A stretch of DNA of 64,000 bases, from the NCBI GenBank assembly GCA_963829505.1, contig CAWHIL010000003.1, positions 62,001 through 126,000 on the forward strand. Direction: 5' to 3'. A program made the position numbers and the translations under genes. Source of the stretch: Roseiarcus sp963829505. Lineage in GTDB: Bacteria; Pseudomonadota; Alphaproteobacteria; Rhizobiales; Beijerinckiaceae. Shown piece after piece: positions 39,347-47,704 of this stretch (the stretch's first letter is position 1; the number at the start of each line of letters is the position of its first letter). The notes beneath the pieces are model-generated. The model saw nothing but the letters and a program-made list of their open reading frames with translations, was not told the DNA's origin and made no database searches.

Positions 39347-40514
39347 CGGACGCCCGCACGACGAGACGCCCGCGCCTCACGAAGGCGGACCGCGCCGCCG
39401 CGGAAATGCGCCTGCGCGCCGCCGGCCGCCAGTGACCCGCCTTTCGCGCAAGGTGCTCATCGGCCTTGGCGTCGTTGCGGCTTAGGCATAGGCGGGGCGC
39501 TGTTTCTCGCGCTTCAGCCGCAGCGCAAGCCGGTCGGCTCGGAGCTCTACACGACCGACGCCCGCAACACGCCCGACGGTCTCGCCGGCCTGCCCAAGGA
39601 CTATTCCGAGTTGCCGCGCGGCGTTCCCAAACTGGGGCCGCCGCTTCCAGGCGATCTCGGCCGGCCGATCCTCAGCGCTGGCGCGCCGGCCCCGGCGATT
39701 GCGGATCCCGACCCAAGACCGAACTGCGCGAGAGCAGGAGGCGGCGCTGACCAGCCGGCTCTTCGCGACCACGAACACCGGCCCGGTCATCCCCGCGTCG
39801 TTCCAGGCGCCGGCGCAGGCTTCCATCGCCGCAGCTACGGCGGCGACGACCGCCTCGGGCGATCTCGTCTCCCAGGACCACAAGCTTGCCTTCCTGAACG
39901 GCGCCGTCGACCGCCGCACGGTCAGTCCCGATCGCGTCGAGGCCCCCGCCAGCCCCTACGTTCTGCAAGCCGGCGCAGTCATTCCAGCCGCGCTGCTGAC
40001 CGGCCTGCGTTCCGATCTGCCCGGGCCTCGTCACCGCGCAGGTGACCGAGGACGTCTACGACTGCCCGACCGGCAGGTTCCTGCTGGTCCCGCAGGGGCG
40101 CGGCTGATCGGCCAGTATGACGCCCAGGTCGCCTTCGGCCAGACGCGCGCCCTTCTCGTCTGGAACCGCTTGATCATGCCGAACGGCCGGTCGATCGTGC
40201 TCGAACGCCAGCCAGGCGCCGATCCCGAGGGTTACGCCGGGCTCGAAGACGAGGTCGACAACCATTGGGGCACGCTGTTCAAGGCGGCGATCCTATCGAC
40301 GCTGCTCAGCATCGGGTCGGAGGCCGGCGCCAACAACAACGAAAGCGCCCTCGTCCAGGCGCTGCGCCAGGGCTCCTCGCAGGGCTTCAGTCAAGTCGGG
40401 CAGCAGGTCGTCGGCCGCTCGCTCAATGTCCAGCCGACGATCACCATCCGGCCGGGCTTCCCGGTCCGCGTGATCGTCAACCGCGACCTGGTGCTCGAAC
40501 CTTACGCAGGATGA
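39343..40514 (+). CDS. trbI: Conjugal transfer protein TrbI (VirB10-like), about five frameshifts
   Basis: About 390 residues spanning both membranes. GTG at 39343; LTKADRAAAEMRLRAAGRQ, then LSRKVLIGLGVVAALGIGGA as the inner-membrane helix, a proline-rich linker GVPKLGPPLPGDLGRPIL, and the beta-barrel VirB10 domain: SPYVLQAGAVIPAALLTGL, TEDVYDCPTGRFLLVPQGA, RLIGQYDAQVAFGQTRALLV, GRSIVLERQPGADPEGYAG and the closing LNVQPTITIRPGFPVRVIV. Indels near 39432, 39485, 39703, 40022 and 40095. No signal that it could assemble unless the indels are artefacts. Confidence 0.88.
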
Positions 40515-40524
40515 GAGGCGAACG

Positions 40525-40758
40525 ATGGCGAAGCTCAAGCTCGGCGCGATCGAAGACCTGAAAGCCGGTCAGGCTCACGGTCGAGCTGCCCGCGGCCGCT
40601 GCATCGCGATCTCGTCGCATATGCCGAAGCGCTCGCGCGCGAGACCGCGCAACCGATCGATCGAGCCCGCGAAACTGATCGCCCCGATGCTCGCCCGCTT
40701 CATGGCGACCGACCGGGCATTCGCAAAGGCGCGGCGCGCGGCGTCAAGGCTCGGATGA
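40525..40758 (+). CDS. DUF2274-family protein, about three frameshifts
   Basis: Small protein of about 77 residues that regularly follows trbI in these clusters. MAKLKLGAIEDLK is the family start, after which the frame slips and PVRLTVELPAA, HRDLVAYAEALARET and AKLIAPMLARFMATDRAFAK can be read in turn. The last part suggests a ribbon-helix-helix-like or helical DNA-binding protein; its role in transfer is unknown. The 3' end overlaps the end of the convergent LysR gene. Confidence 0.75.
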   Translation: MAKLKLGAIEDLKAGQAHGRAARGRCIAISSHMPKRSRARPRNRSIEPAKLIAPMLARFMATDRAFAKARRAASRLG

Positions 40759-41708
40759 TGGCAACGGATAGCGCTCGCCCAGGAGCTTGAGAAAGTTCGC
40801 GAGCGCCGGATTTTCGTTGTCTGGCCCGCCAGTGTGCGGAATAGCCGATTCGGGCCGGCTCCGCGCCGTCGCGCAAGTCCCGAAAGATCAAGCCGGGGAA
40901 ACTCGCGCCGACGCAGGCCTCGGTCAGCAGGGTGACGCCGAAGCCGGCCCCAACCAGACTCTTGACGCTCGTCCGCGGTCACATATGCCGCACGATCTTC
41001 GGGCGGATCCCCGGCGAGGTCGGCTTCGCGATGATGAGGTCATGAAGCTCTGGTCCCGGATCGCGCCGGCTGAGAAGGACTCTTCTCGTCCTTCAAGTCG
41101 GTCCACTGCACCGTTCTCGCTCGGCCAGCGCATGCATTCCGGCATCGCCGACGAGAATCCGCTCGCTCCACAGTGGCATCGTTTTCGCCTCTGGCAGCGC
41201 CGTCGCTCCAGGAATGATCGCGATGTCGACAACGCCATTGCGAAGAGCCGTGACGAGGCGGCGCGCGAACTTCTCGAACATTCCGAGTTCGAGCTGAGGA
41301 AACCGTCTTGCGACGTCCATCATCGTCGCGCGAAGATTTCCGGCGGCAGCGACGTGTAGAACCCGACCGAAAGCCTGCCGGCCTCGCCGCGGCCCGTGCT
41401 CTGCGCTGTCGCCAGCCAGCGCCTCCACCTGCTCCAGGATCGACTGCGCGCTTTCGCAGGAACTGACGGCCCGCTGGCGTCGCGCGCACGCCTCCGCTCG
41501 ACCGTTCGAACACGACCATGCCGATCGAGTCTTCGAGCTGACGGACACAGCGGCTAAGTGTCGATTGCTGAAGGAGTAGAACCTCGCCAGCCCGTCGGAA
41601 ACTCCCATGTTCGGCTGCCGCCAATGCATATCGAAGGTTCTGCAGTGTCAATGCAGACGGACTTCGAAAAGACGCGTCTGAAGCTCCTAACTCGTAGTTC
41701 ATTCTCAC
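40744..41708 (-). CDS. LysR-family transcriptional regulator, several frameshifts
   Basis: About 320 residues. LQNLRYALAAAEHGSFRRAG then EVLLLQQSTLSRCVRQLEDS and ERSSGGVRATPAGRQFL form the N-terminal winged helix-turn-helix. The effector domain is readable in pieces: VARRFPQLELGMFEKFA, LVTALRNGVVDIAIIPGATA, SERILVGDAGMHALAERE, and near the end LIFRDLRDGAEPARIGYSA and LGERYPLPSSEP, with TGA at 40744-40746. At least three indels. A LysR gene after the trb cluster is a common arrangement in related islands. Effector unknown. Confidence 0.75.
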
Positions 41709-42147
41709 TGCGCTCCAACGAAAGCCCGCCTCGTTGGTCCCCGACTTCGGCTATTTCCTTCTGACGTTCATGTTGCTACATGCGCGCGGCGATATGCCAC
41801 GCGCCAAATTGGCGCTTTCATCGTCGGAAAGGCTCGGAACACGCTCGGCGCCATTCGATCACGCAAAACATCCGTACGCTTCGCGATCGCGGATAGATTT
41901 TTCCGACAGCGGTGTGGAGGACTTCGATCCGAAGATCCGGTTCGGCGCGGACGCTATCTCTTTGACCTTGGCGTGCGTGTCAAACCAGAATGAGCGGTTG
42001 CCGAAACCAGCACCCTGCGACATGCACTTGGGGTCACCGATTTTGCGACAAAGCGCGACAACGCACTACGCTGGGCCTTGGCCCCTTCCAATGTCCATCC
42101 ACAATCGACTTCTATTCGAGAATTGAGAATCTCTAGCGGAGGGTTGG
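41709..42147. other. Intergenic region, one doubtful small ORF
   Basis: About 440 bp between the LysR and AlpA-like genes. A minus-strand frame at 42023-41859 encodes 54 residues starting MSQGAGFGNRSFWFDTHAKV, without a clear ribosome site or known relative. Nothing else stands out. The plus-strand frame through the region has no family resemblance. Confidence 0.45.
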
Positions 42148-42420
42148 ATGTCTCGGCAGCGTGAGACGGTGACCAAGAGAACGATTCGGCGTCATCAACT
42201 GCGCGAGATAGTGCCGCTCGCCGACAGCACGATCTATGAGATGGAGCAGCGCGGCGAGTTCCCCGACGCTTCGCACTGTCGCCCCGATGTGTCGTATGGG
42301 ATTTGGCGAAGTCGAGGCATGGCTTGCCGCGCGCCGATCCGCGCCCATCGCCCCGCGCGCAACATCCCGACGTCAGGCAACGGCGCATCGCGCCGGTCAA
42401 AGCGCCGGGTCGGGCTCTAG
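42148..42420 (+). CDS. AlpA-like phage/island regulatory protein, about two frameshifts
   Basis: Small winged-helix/MerR-like regulator. KRTIRRHQLREIVPLADSTI then YEMEQRGEFPRRFALSPRCV and VWDLAEVEAWLAARRSA is the AlpA pattern. The frame changes near 42275 and 42305. A GGAGGGTTGG ribosome site precedes ATG 42148. AlpA proteins activate integrase or excision genes of P4-like islands; here it lies next to and convergent with the integrase, which supports that role. The exact stop is uncertain (42420 in the starting frame). Confidence 0.75.
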   Translation: MSRQRETVTKRTIRRHQLREIVPLADSTIYEMEQRGEFPDASHCRPDVSYGIWRSRGMACRAPIRAHRPARNIPTSGNGASRRSKRRVGL

Positions 42421-43655
42421 CAGCGGCATCGACGGCGGAATGAGAACCGGGACATGTTTCTGCCCGCCACCCAGGCGTCGATGATGTTGGACCACTCCTG
42501 CATCATATGCCGACGCTGCACCTCGTACTCCGCCTTGTTGTAGACGCCGCGTGACGAACGGCCGTCCTCGTGCGCCAGGCACTTCTCGATCCAGTCGCTG
42601 TTGAAGCCGAGTTCGTTCAGCAGCGTCGATCCCGTCCTGCGCAGGTCATGGACGGTGAATGGCTCAAGCGGCAGCCCCTCCTTCTTCGCCTGCTCCACGA
42701 CGAGATAGGTGACGCGATTGAAGGTCGCGCGCGACATCGGCGCATCGGCGTCATACCGCGACGGCAAGACGTATCTGCGAATTGCCGGCGCAGGTCTTCA
42801 GCGCGATGATGATGTCGAGCGCCTGGCGCGACAGATAGACGTTATGCGCCTTCGACCGCTTCATCCGCTCCTTCGGGATCGTCCAGACGGCGTTCTCGAA
42901 ATCGACCTCGTCCCAGGTCGCGTCCTGCAGCTCGCTCTTGCGCACCATCGTCTGCAGGATAGAGGCGCATGCCGAGCCTGATGGTCGGAAGCGTCGCCAC
43001 CTTCTCGAGCTGCTTGAGCATGATCCGGATCTCGGTCGGCGAGAGCGACCGGTCTTTCGGCACAAAGGTCGCGATCGAGGCCGGGCCCACGTCGTCAGCC
43101 GGGTTGGCGACCTTCTCGCCATGCAGAATCGCGAAGCCGTAAATCTGCTTGACGATGTCGCGGACATGGATCGCCGTCGCCGGCGCGCCCCGCTCGACGA
43201 TCGCGCCGCAATGAGCCCGCAGGTCATCCGGCGTGATTTCGGTCAGAAGCCTGTTGCGCCACACCGGTAGCAGTTCGCGTTCGAAGATCGATCGGCGCAT
43301 CGCTCGCGTGCTGTCCGCCATCGGCGCTGCGGTCAGCCATTTCTCGCCGAATTCGCCAAAGCTCTTCGCTTCCAGGAGGCGGCGCTTCTCTCGCTGCTTT
43401 TCGATCGCCGGCGATCGCCCCTCGCATGATTGCCCGCTTGGCGTCGATGCACAGCTCTCGCGCTCGCGCGAGCGACAGCCCGGCGGGGCCATACTTGCCG
43501 AACGTGACGGTCTCGCGCCGCCCGTTCATCCGATAATCGAGCCGAAAGGTGAGGGTCCCCGACGGTCGCACGAGCACATACATGCCGTCCCGGTCGGTCA
43601 CCTTATAAGTTTTTTCTTTTGGTTTCAGATGCTTAAGTGCTGCATCCGTCAGCAT
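42397..43655 (-). CDS. P4-type tyrosine integrase, about four frameshifts
   Basis: About 419 residues. ATG 43655. The N-terminal arm-DNA-binding domain (DUF4102) is MLTDAALKHLKPKEKTYKVT and YGPAGLSLARARELCIDAKR; then the core-binding domain (FGEFGEKWLTAAPMADSTRA). Catalytic residues are visible: Arg in TMVRKSELQDATWDEVDF, HDLRRTGSTLLNELGF (HxxR), His in LAHEDG and the nucleophile Tyr in GVYNKAEY. Indels near 43410, 42975, 42785 and 42465; the last leads to the ending IPPSMPLLEPDPAL. It points away from guaA, whose 3' end is 295 bp from its start, the usual geometry of an integrase beside its attachment site. Confidence 0.88.
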
Positions 43656-43675
43656 CGGGCTGCCCCTCCGAAAAA

Positions 43676-43836
43676 GACCGTCAGGCCGTTTTCGGCAGCA
43701 TCGCAAGGACGGAAATGCATATACTTACCAGTAGTTTATCCCGAAAAAAAGACCGTCAGATGGTGCTCATGACCCTGACGGTATCGGGTCAAATCGGATT
43801 TCGCAATGGGAAGCGGACCGTCAGCAGGTCCGTCAG
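43676..43836. repeat. Repeated GACCGTCAG motifs upstream of the integrase
   Basis: GACCGTCAG occurs at 43676-43684, 43751-43759 and 43816-43824, with GTCCGTCAG at 43828-43836 and an inverted ACCGTCAG at 43775-43782; a partial inverted copy (TGACGG) lies at 43924-43929. The first two are both preceded by CCGAAAAA. Such arrays beside a DUF4102 integrase are candidate arm-type binding sites for the integrase or excisionase. Confidence 0.65.
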
Positions 43837-43876
43837 CCGCGATCTTGCCGGCCGATAGCTCTCGAAAGACGTCCGG

Positions 43877-43975
43877 ATGATTTTATTTTATTTATCAGTA
43901 TGTTATGTAGTTTTCCGGGATGTTGACGGATACCCTGGATGGGCCCAAATCATTCCCACTCGATGGTGCCGGGCG
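43877..43975. other. Putative attachment site at the 3' end of guaA
   Basis: The last 26 bases of guaA (43950-43975) and the adjoining AT-rich stretch (43877-43920, unusually rich in A and T for this window) are where integration at guaA is expected. The guaA reading frame is complete, so the element would have restored it. I found no second copy of the guaA end in the window, so the crossover core and the other boundary are undefined. Confidence 0.5.
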
Positions 43976-45515
43976 GCTTCGAGGTCACGTCGTAGACGAC
44001 CCGGTTGATCCCCCGGACCTCATTGATGATGCGGGTCGCAGTTCGGGCGAGGAAGGCCATGTCGTAGGGATAGAAGTCGGCGGTCATGCCGTCGACCGAG
44101 GTCACGGCGCGGAGCGCCACGACTTCGTCGTAGGTCCGTCCGTCGCCCATGACGCCGACGGTGCGCACCGGCAGGAGCACCGCGAAGGCCTGCCAGATCC
44201 GGTCGTAGAGGCCGGCCTTGCGGATCTCGTCGAGGTAGATCGCGTCGGCCTTGCGCAGCATGTCGAGCTTGTCGCGGCTGACGGCGCCGGGGCAGCGGAT
44301 GGCGAGGCCGGGGCCGGGGAAGGGGTGGCGGCCGACGAAGCGCTCGGGCAGGCCGAGCTCGCGGCCAAGCGCGCGCACCTCGTCCTTGAAGAGCTCGCGC
44401 AACGGCTCGACCAGCTTCATGCGCATCCGCTCGGGCAGGCCGCCGACATTGTGGTGGCTCTTGATCGTGACCGACGGGCCGCCGGTGAACGAGACGCTCT
44501 CGATCACGTCCGGATAAAGGGTGCCCTGGGCGAGAAACGCGACCGGACCGCGGCCGTCGCTCGCGATGCGCCGCGCCTCCGCTTCGAAGGTGTCGATGAA
44601 GAGCCGGCCGATGGTCTTGCGCTTCGCCTCCGGGTCCGCGACGCCTTCGAGCGCGCCGAGGAACTCCTCCGACGCGTCGACATGCGCGAGCGGGATATTG
44701 AAGTGACCGCGGAAGAGGCCGACCACCTCCTCGGCCTCGCCCTGGCGCATGAGCCCGTGGTCGACGAAGACGCACGAGAGCTGGTCGCCGACCGCCTCGT
44801 GCAGCAGAACCGCCGCGACCGCCGAATCGACGCCGCCCGAGAGGCCGCAGATGACCCGCGCCTTGCCGACCCGCGCCCGGATGCGGGCGATCTCGTCGGC
44901 GCGGAAGGCCGCCATCGTCCAGTCGCCCTTGAGGCCTGCGACCTTCTTGAGGAAGTTCGCGATCAGCTTCGCCCCGTCGGGCGTGTGGACGACCTCGGGG
45001 TGAAACATGGTCGTGTAGATGCGCCGCCTCTCGTCCGCCGCGACCGCGTAGGGGGCGTTCTCGGAGACGGCGTAGACGCGAAAGCCCTCGGGCAGGCGGG
45101 TCACCCGGTCGCCGTGGCTCATCCACACCGGATAGCGCCGGCCCTTCTCCCACACGCCCTCGAAGAGCGCGCTCGTTTCGACGATCTCGACGTCGGCGCG
45201 GCCGAACTCGGCGGCGTGGCCGCTCTCGACCTTGCCGCCGAGCTGCTCGCAGGCCGTCTGCTGGCCGTAGCAGATGGCGAGGATCGGGACGCCCGACTCG
45301 AAGATGGCGAGCGGGGCGCGCGGGCTGCCGGCCTCGGGGACAGAAGCCGGGCCGCCCGAGAGGATCGCGGCCTTCGGCTTCAGCCGGGCGAAGGCCTCCA
45401 CCGCCTTCATGTACGGGTGGATCTCGCAATAGACGCCGGCCTCGCGCACCCGCCGCGCGATGAGCTGCGTCACCTGGGAGCCGAAATCGACGATGAGGAC
45501 GACGTCGTGATTCAT
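43950..45515 (-). CDS. guaA: GMP synthase (glutamine-hydrolysing)
   Basis: Intact, 521 residues, converts XMP to GMP with glutamine and ATP. The N-terminal class I amidotransferase has IVDFGSQVTQLIARRVREAG, the nucleophile Cys in LAICYGQQTA and the catalytic His/Glu in MFHPEVVHTP. The synthetase part has the PP-loop GLSGGVDSAVAAVLLHEAVG and the dimerisation end TSKPPGTIEWE. The ATG at 45515 is preferred because it begins directly at the domain; MCAMNHD at 45524 is possible. Its 3' end faces the integrase and is a known class of island integration site. Confidence 0.97.
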   Translation of the reverse strand: MNHDVVLIVDFGSQVTQLIARRVREAGVYCEIHPYMKAVEAFARLKPKAAILSGGPASVPEAGSPRAPLAIFESGVPILAICYGQQTACEQLGGKVESGHAAEFGRADVEIVETSALFEGVWEKGRRYPVWMSHGDRVTRLPEGFRVYAVSENAPYAVAADERRRIYTTMFHPEVVHTPDGAKLIANFLKKVAGLKGDWTMAAFRADEIARIRARVGKARVICGLSGGVDSAVAAVLLHEAVGDQLSCVFVDHGLMRQGEAEEVVGLFRGHFNIPLAHVDASEEFLGALEGVADPEAKRKTIGRLFIDTFEAEARRIASDGRGPVAFLAQGTLYPDVIESVSFTGGPSVTIKSHHNVGGLPERMRMKLVEPLRELFKDEVRALGRELGLPERFVGRHPFPGPGLAIRCPGAVSRDKLDMLRKADAIYLDEIRKAGLYDRIWQAFAVLLPVRTVGVMGDGRTYDEVVALRAVTSVDGMTADFYPYDMAFLARTATRIINEVRGINRVVYDVTSKPPGTIEWE

Positions 45516-45565
45516 GGCGCACATGTGGCCCAATGCGGCCTCGGGCGCAACGGCGGCGCGCCCGT

Positions 45566-46126
45566 CTATAACGGCCGCAGCGCCTCGGCGAGGGCGGCAA
45601 GCTGCTCCTGAAGGCGCCGGGCGCAAGTCGGATCGTTCAGGACGTCGTCGGCCGTGACGTCCTTGCCGGTCAGCGGCAGGCTTGCGAACGCGCCCGGGAC
45701 GATGCGCGCCGCCATGGTCGCAAGGATCTCCCGCAGCGAGGCCTGCGCGTGAAAGGCGCGGGGTGAGGCGTTGATCAGCGCGACCGGCTTGCCCGCGAAG
45801 GTTTCGGCGCCGACCAGCCAGTCGAGCGCGTTCTTGAGCACGCCCGGGACGCCGTGGGCGTATTCCGGCGCCGCGATGACGATGGCGTCGCTTGCGCCGG
45901 CGAGTTCGCGCAAGCTCGCGACCGGCCCGGGCGGCGCCTTGCCGTCCGCGTCGTCGTCGGCGTTGAAGGGCGGGAGCGCGGCGAGGTCGCGGTAAAGGAG
46001 GACGCGAACTCCGTCGGGCGCGAGCCGCGCCAGCGCCTCGAGGGCTGCGGTGTTGGTCGAGCGGCGGCGCAGGCTGCCGGAGATCGCGAGGATGCGCATC
46101 GGTTTCGAGGCGGCGGCTTCGCTCAT
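45566..46126 (-). CDS. NADPH-dependent FMN reductase family protein
   Basis: Intact, 186 residues from ATG 46126 (MRILAISGS at 46099 is an alternative). Flavodoxin-like fold: ILAISGSLRRRSTNTAALEA binds the FMN phosphate, and IVIAAPEYAHGVPGVLKNAL plus DWLVGAETFAGKPVALINAS are the family signature. Members reduce FMN, quinones, azo dyes or chromate; which one is not deducible. It is 50 bp upstream of guaA on the same strand. Confidence 0.9.
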   Translation of the reverse strand: MSEAAASKPMRILAISGSLRRRSTNTAALEALARLAPDGVRVLLYRDLAALPPFNADDDADGKAPPGPVASLRELAGASDAIVIAAPEYAHGVPGVLKNALDWLVGAETFAGKPVALINASPRAFHAQASLREILATMAARIVPGAFASLPLTGKDVTADDVLNDPTCARRLQEQLAALAEALRPL

Positions 46127-46139
46127 GTCGGGCGATTTC

Positions 46140-46613
46140 TTAAGCTTCGTCTCCCGGCCAGACGATCGGCCGCTCCATGAGCTCACGATACTCGTAGGGA
46201 CGCTCGGCCGGGAAGAGGCTCGGCGACAAACCGGTCTCGACCGAAGCCTCGTCGCGCGCGTCCGCATAGGCTTCCCGGAGCGCTTCGTCGAGTCGCGACT
46301 TGAGGTCCGGGTTCCTGGCGAGCTGTCGCAACACACGCCGCCGCTGCTCGCGGACCGAAGCGGTCCACGAACCGCTGCGCCGCTCGGGCTGGTGGTCCCA
46401 CTTCAGGATGTGGAGCATGACCACGCGCAGCGCGCTTTCAAGCTTGTCGTACTGCTCCTCGCCCACGTCGTCGATCTCCTCGGCGATCGCGGCGGGGTCG
46501 ATTTCCGACAGTTTCCCTTCCCGCAACAGCTTCGCCTGCCGGAGCGCCCAGGAGTAGAGATCCGCCTCTTTCGCTGGCGCCCGGCTCTTCTCCCGGACTG
46601 CGTTCCGGCCCAT
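46140..46613 (-). CDS. DUF29-domain protein
   Basis: Intact, 157 residues from ATG 46613 with GAGGAG upstream. DLYSWALRQAKLLREGKLSE, IDPAAIAEEIDDVGEEQYDK and LESALRVVMLHILKWDHQPE are the DUF29 pattern, an all-helical protein common in alphaproteobacteria and cyanobacteria, function unknown. Lies between cobS and the FMN reductase, 13 bp before the latter's start. Confidence 0.9.
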   Translation of the reverse strand: MGRNAVREKSRAPAKEADLYSWALRQAKLLREGKLSEIDPAAIAEEIDDVGEEQYDKLESALRVVMLHILKWDHQPERRSGSWTASVREQRRRVLRQLARNPDLKSRLDEALREAYADARDEASVETGLSPSLFPAERPYEYRELMERPIVWPGDEA

Positions 46614-46633
46614 GAGAACTCCTCGCTTCGCCT

Positions 46634-47632
46634 TTAGCTCAACGCGACGTTCAGCGCGCTCTCCGGCAGTTCCTGGCCGAAGCACCGCTGATAGAATTCG
46701 GCCACCAGCGTCCGCTCGAGCTCGTCGCATTTGTTCAGGAAGGTCAGCCGGAAGGCGAAGCCGACGTCTTTGAAGATGTCGGCGTTCTCCGCCCAGGTGA
46801 TGACGGTGCGTGGGCTCATCACAGTCGACAGGTCGCCGTTGACGAAGGCGTTGCGGGTGAGATCGGCCACCCGCACCATCTTGTTGATGATGTCGCGCCC
46901 GTCTTTGCGCGCCCGGTGGGCGGGCGACTTCGCCAGCACGATGTCGACCTCCTTGTCGTGCGGCAGGTAGTTCAGCGTCGCCACGATCGACCATCGGTCC
47001 ATCTGGCCCTGATTGATCTGCTGGGTGCCGTGGTAGAGCCCCGAAGTGTCCCCGAGGCCGACCGTGTTGGCGGTGGCGAACAGGCGAAACGACGGATGGG
47101 GGCGAATGACGCGGCGCTGGTCGAGCAGCGTCAGCCGGCCCGACACTTCGAGCACCCGCTGGATGACGAACATCACGTCCGGCCGGCCTGCGTCGTACTC
47201 GTCGAAGCACAGCGCCACGTTGTTCTGCAGCGCCCAGGGCAGCATGCCGTCGCGGAATTCGGTCACCTGTTTGCCGTCCTTCAGCACGATCGCGTCCTTG
47301 CCGACGAGGTCGATGCGCGAGACGTGGCTGTCGAGATTGATGCGGACGCAGGGCCAGTTCAGCCGCGCCGCGACCTGCTCGACATGCGTCGATTTGCCGG
47401 TGCCGTGGTAGCCCGTGATCAGGACGCGGCGATTGTAGGCGAACCCCGCCAGGATCGCGAGCGTCGTATCGCGGTCGAACAGATAGTCAGGGTCCAGATC
47501 GGGCACATGCTCGTCGGCCTCGCTGTAGGCCGGCGCCTCCATGTCCGAATCGATGCCGAAAGCCTGCCGCACGTTCACGTGCGCATCGGGCAGGCCCGGC
47601 TCGGCCGCGGGCGGCGTCTCTCTCGAATTCAT
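46634..47632 (-). CDS. cobS: Cobaltochelatase AAA+ subunit CobS
   Basis: Intact, 332 residues. AAA+ ATPase of the aerobic CobNST cobaltochelatase that inserts cobalt in cobalamin synthesis. Walker A ITGYHGTGKSTHVEQVAARL, Walker B ALCFDEYDAGRPDVMFVIQR, sensor 1 FRLFATANTVGLGDTSGLYH, and the typical N-terminus VRQAFGIDSDMEAPAYSEAD. Normally followed by cobT, but here a DUF29 gene follows, so cobT must lie elsewhere. Preceded by the J-domain gene, as in many Hyphomicrobiales. Confidence 0.95.
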   Translation of the reverse strand: MNSRETPPAAEPGLPDAHVNVRQAFGIDSDMEAPAYSEADEHVPDLDPDYLFDRDTTLAILAGFAYNRRVLITGYHGTGKSTHVEQVAARLNWPCVRINLDSHVSRIDLVGKDAIVLKDGKQVTEFRDGMLPWALQNNVALCFDEYDAGRPDVMFVIQRVLEVSGRLTLLDQRRVIRPHPSFRLFATANTVGLGDTSGLYHGTQQINQGQMDRWSIVATLNYLPHDKEVDIVLAKSPAHRARKDGRDIINKMVRVADLTRNAFVNGDLSTVMSPRTVITWAENADIFKDVGFAFRLTFLNKCDELERTLVAEFYQRCFGQELPESALNVALS

Positions 47633-47704
47633 TGAACCTCCACGCTCCTTGTCCCGGAAGGGCGGAGCGGCTCGCTTTGACGACCGGAAGGACCCGGCCC
47701 CTTG

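Noticed and set aside
41859..42023. 54-codon minus-strand ORF between the LysR and AlpA-like genes
   Set aside because: No ribosome site, no family, and the region is full of indels; it may be chance.
1..43655. Programmed ribosomal frameshifting as the explanation for split genes
   Set aside because: Too many unrelated genes are affected, shifts go both ways, and sites share no slippery heptamer or structure. Sequence error or decay is far more likely.
43950..43975. Second attachment site (copy of the guaA end) elsewhere in the window
   Set aside because: Visual search left of the integrase gave no convincing copy; a computed search over a longer sequence would be decisive.
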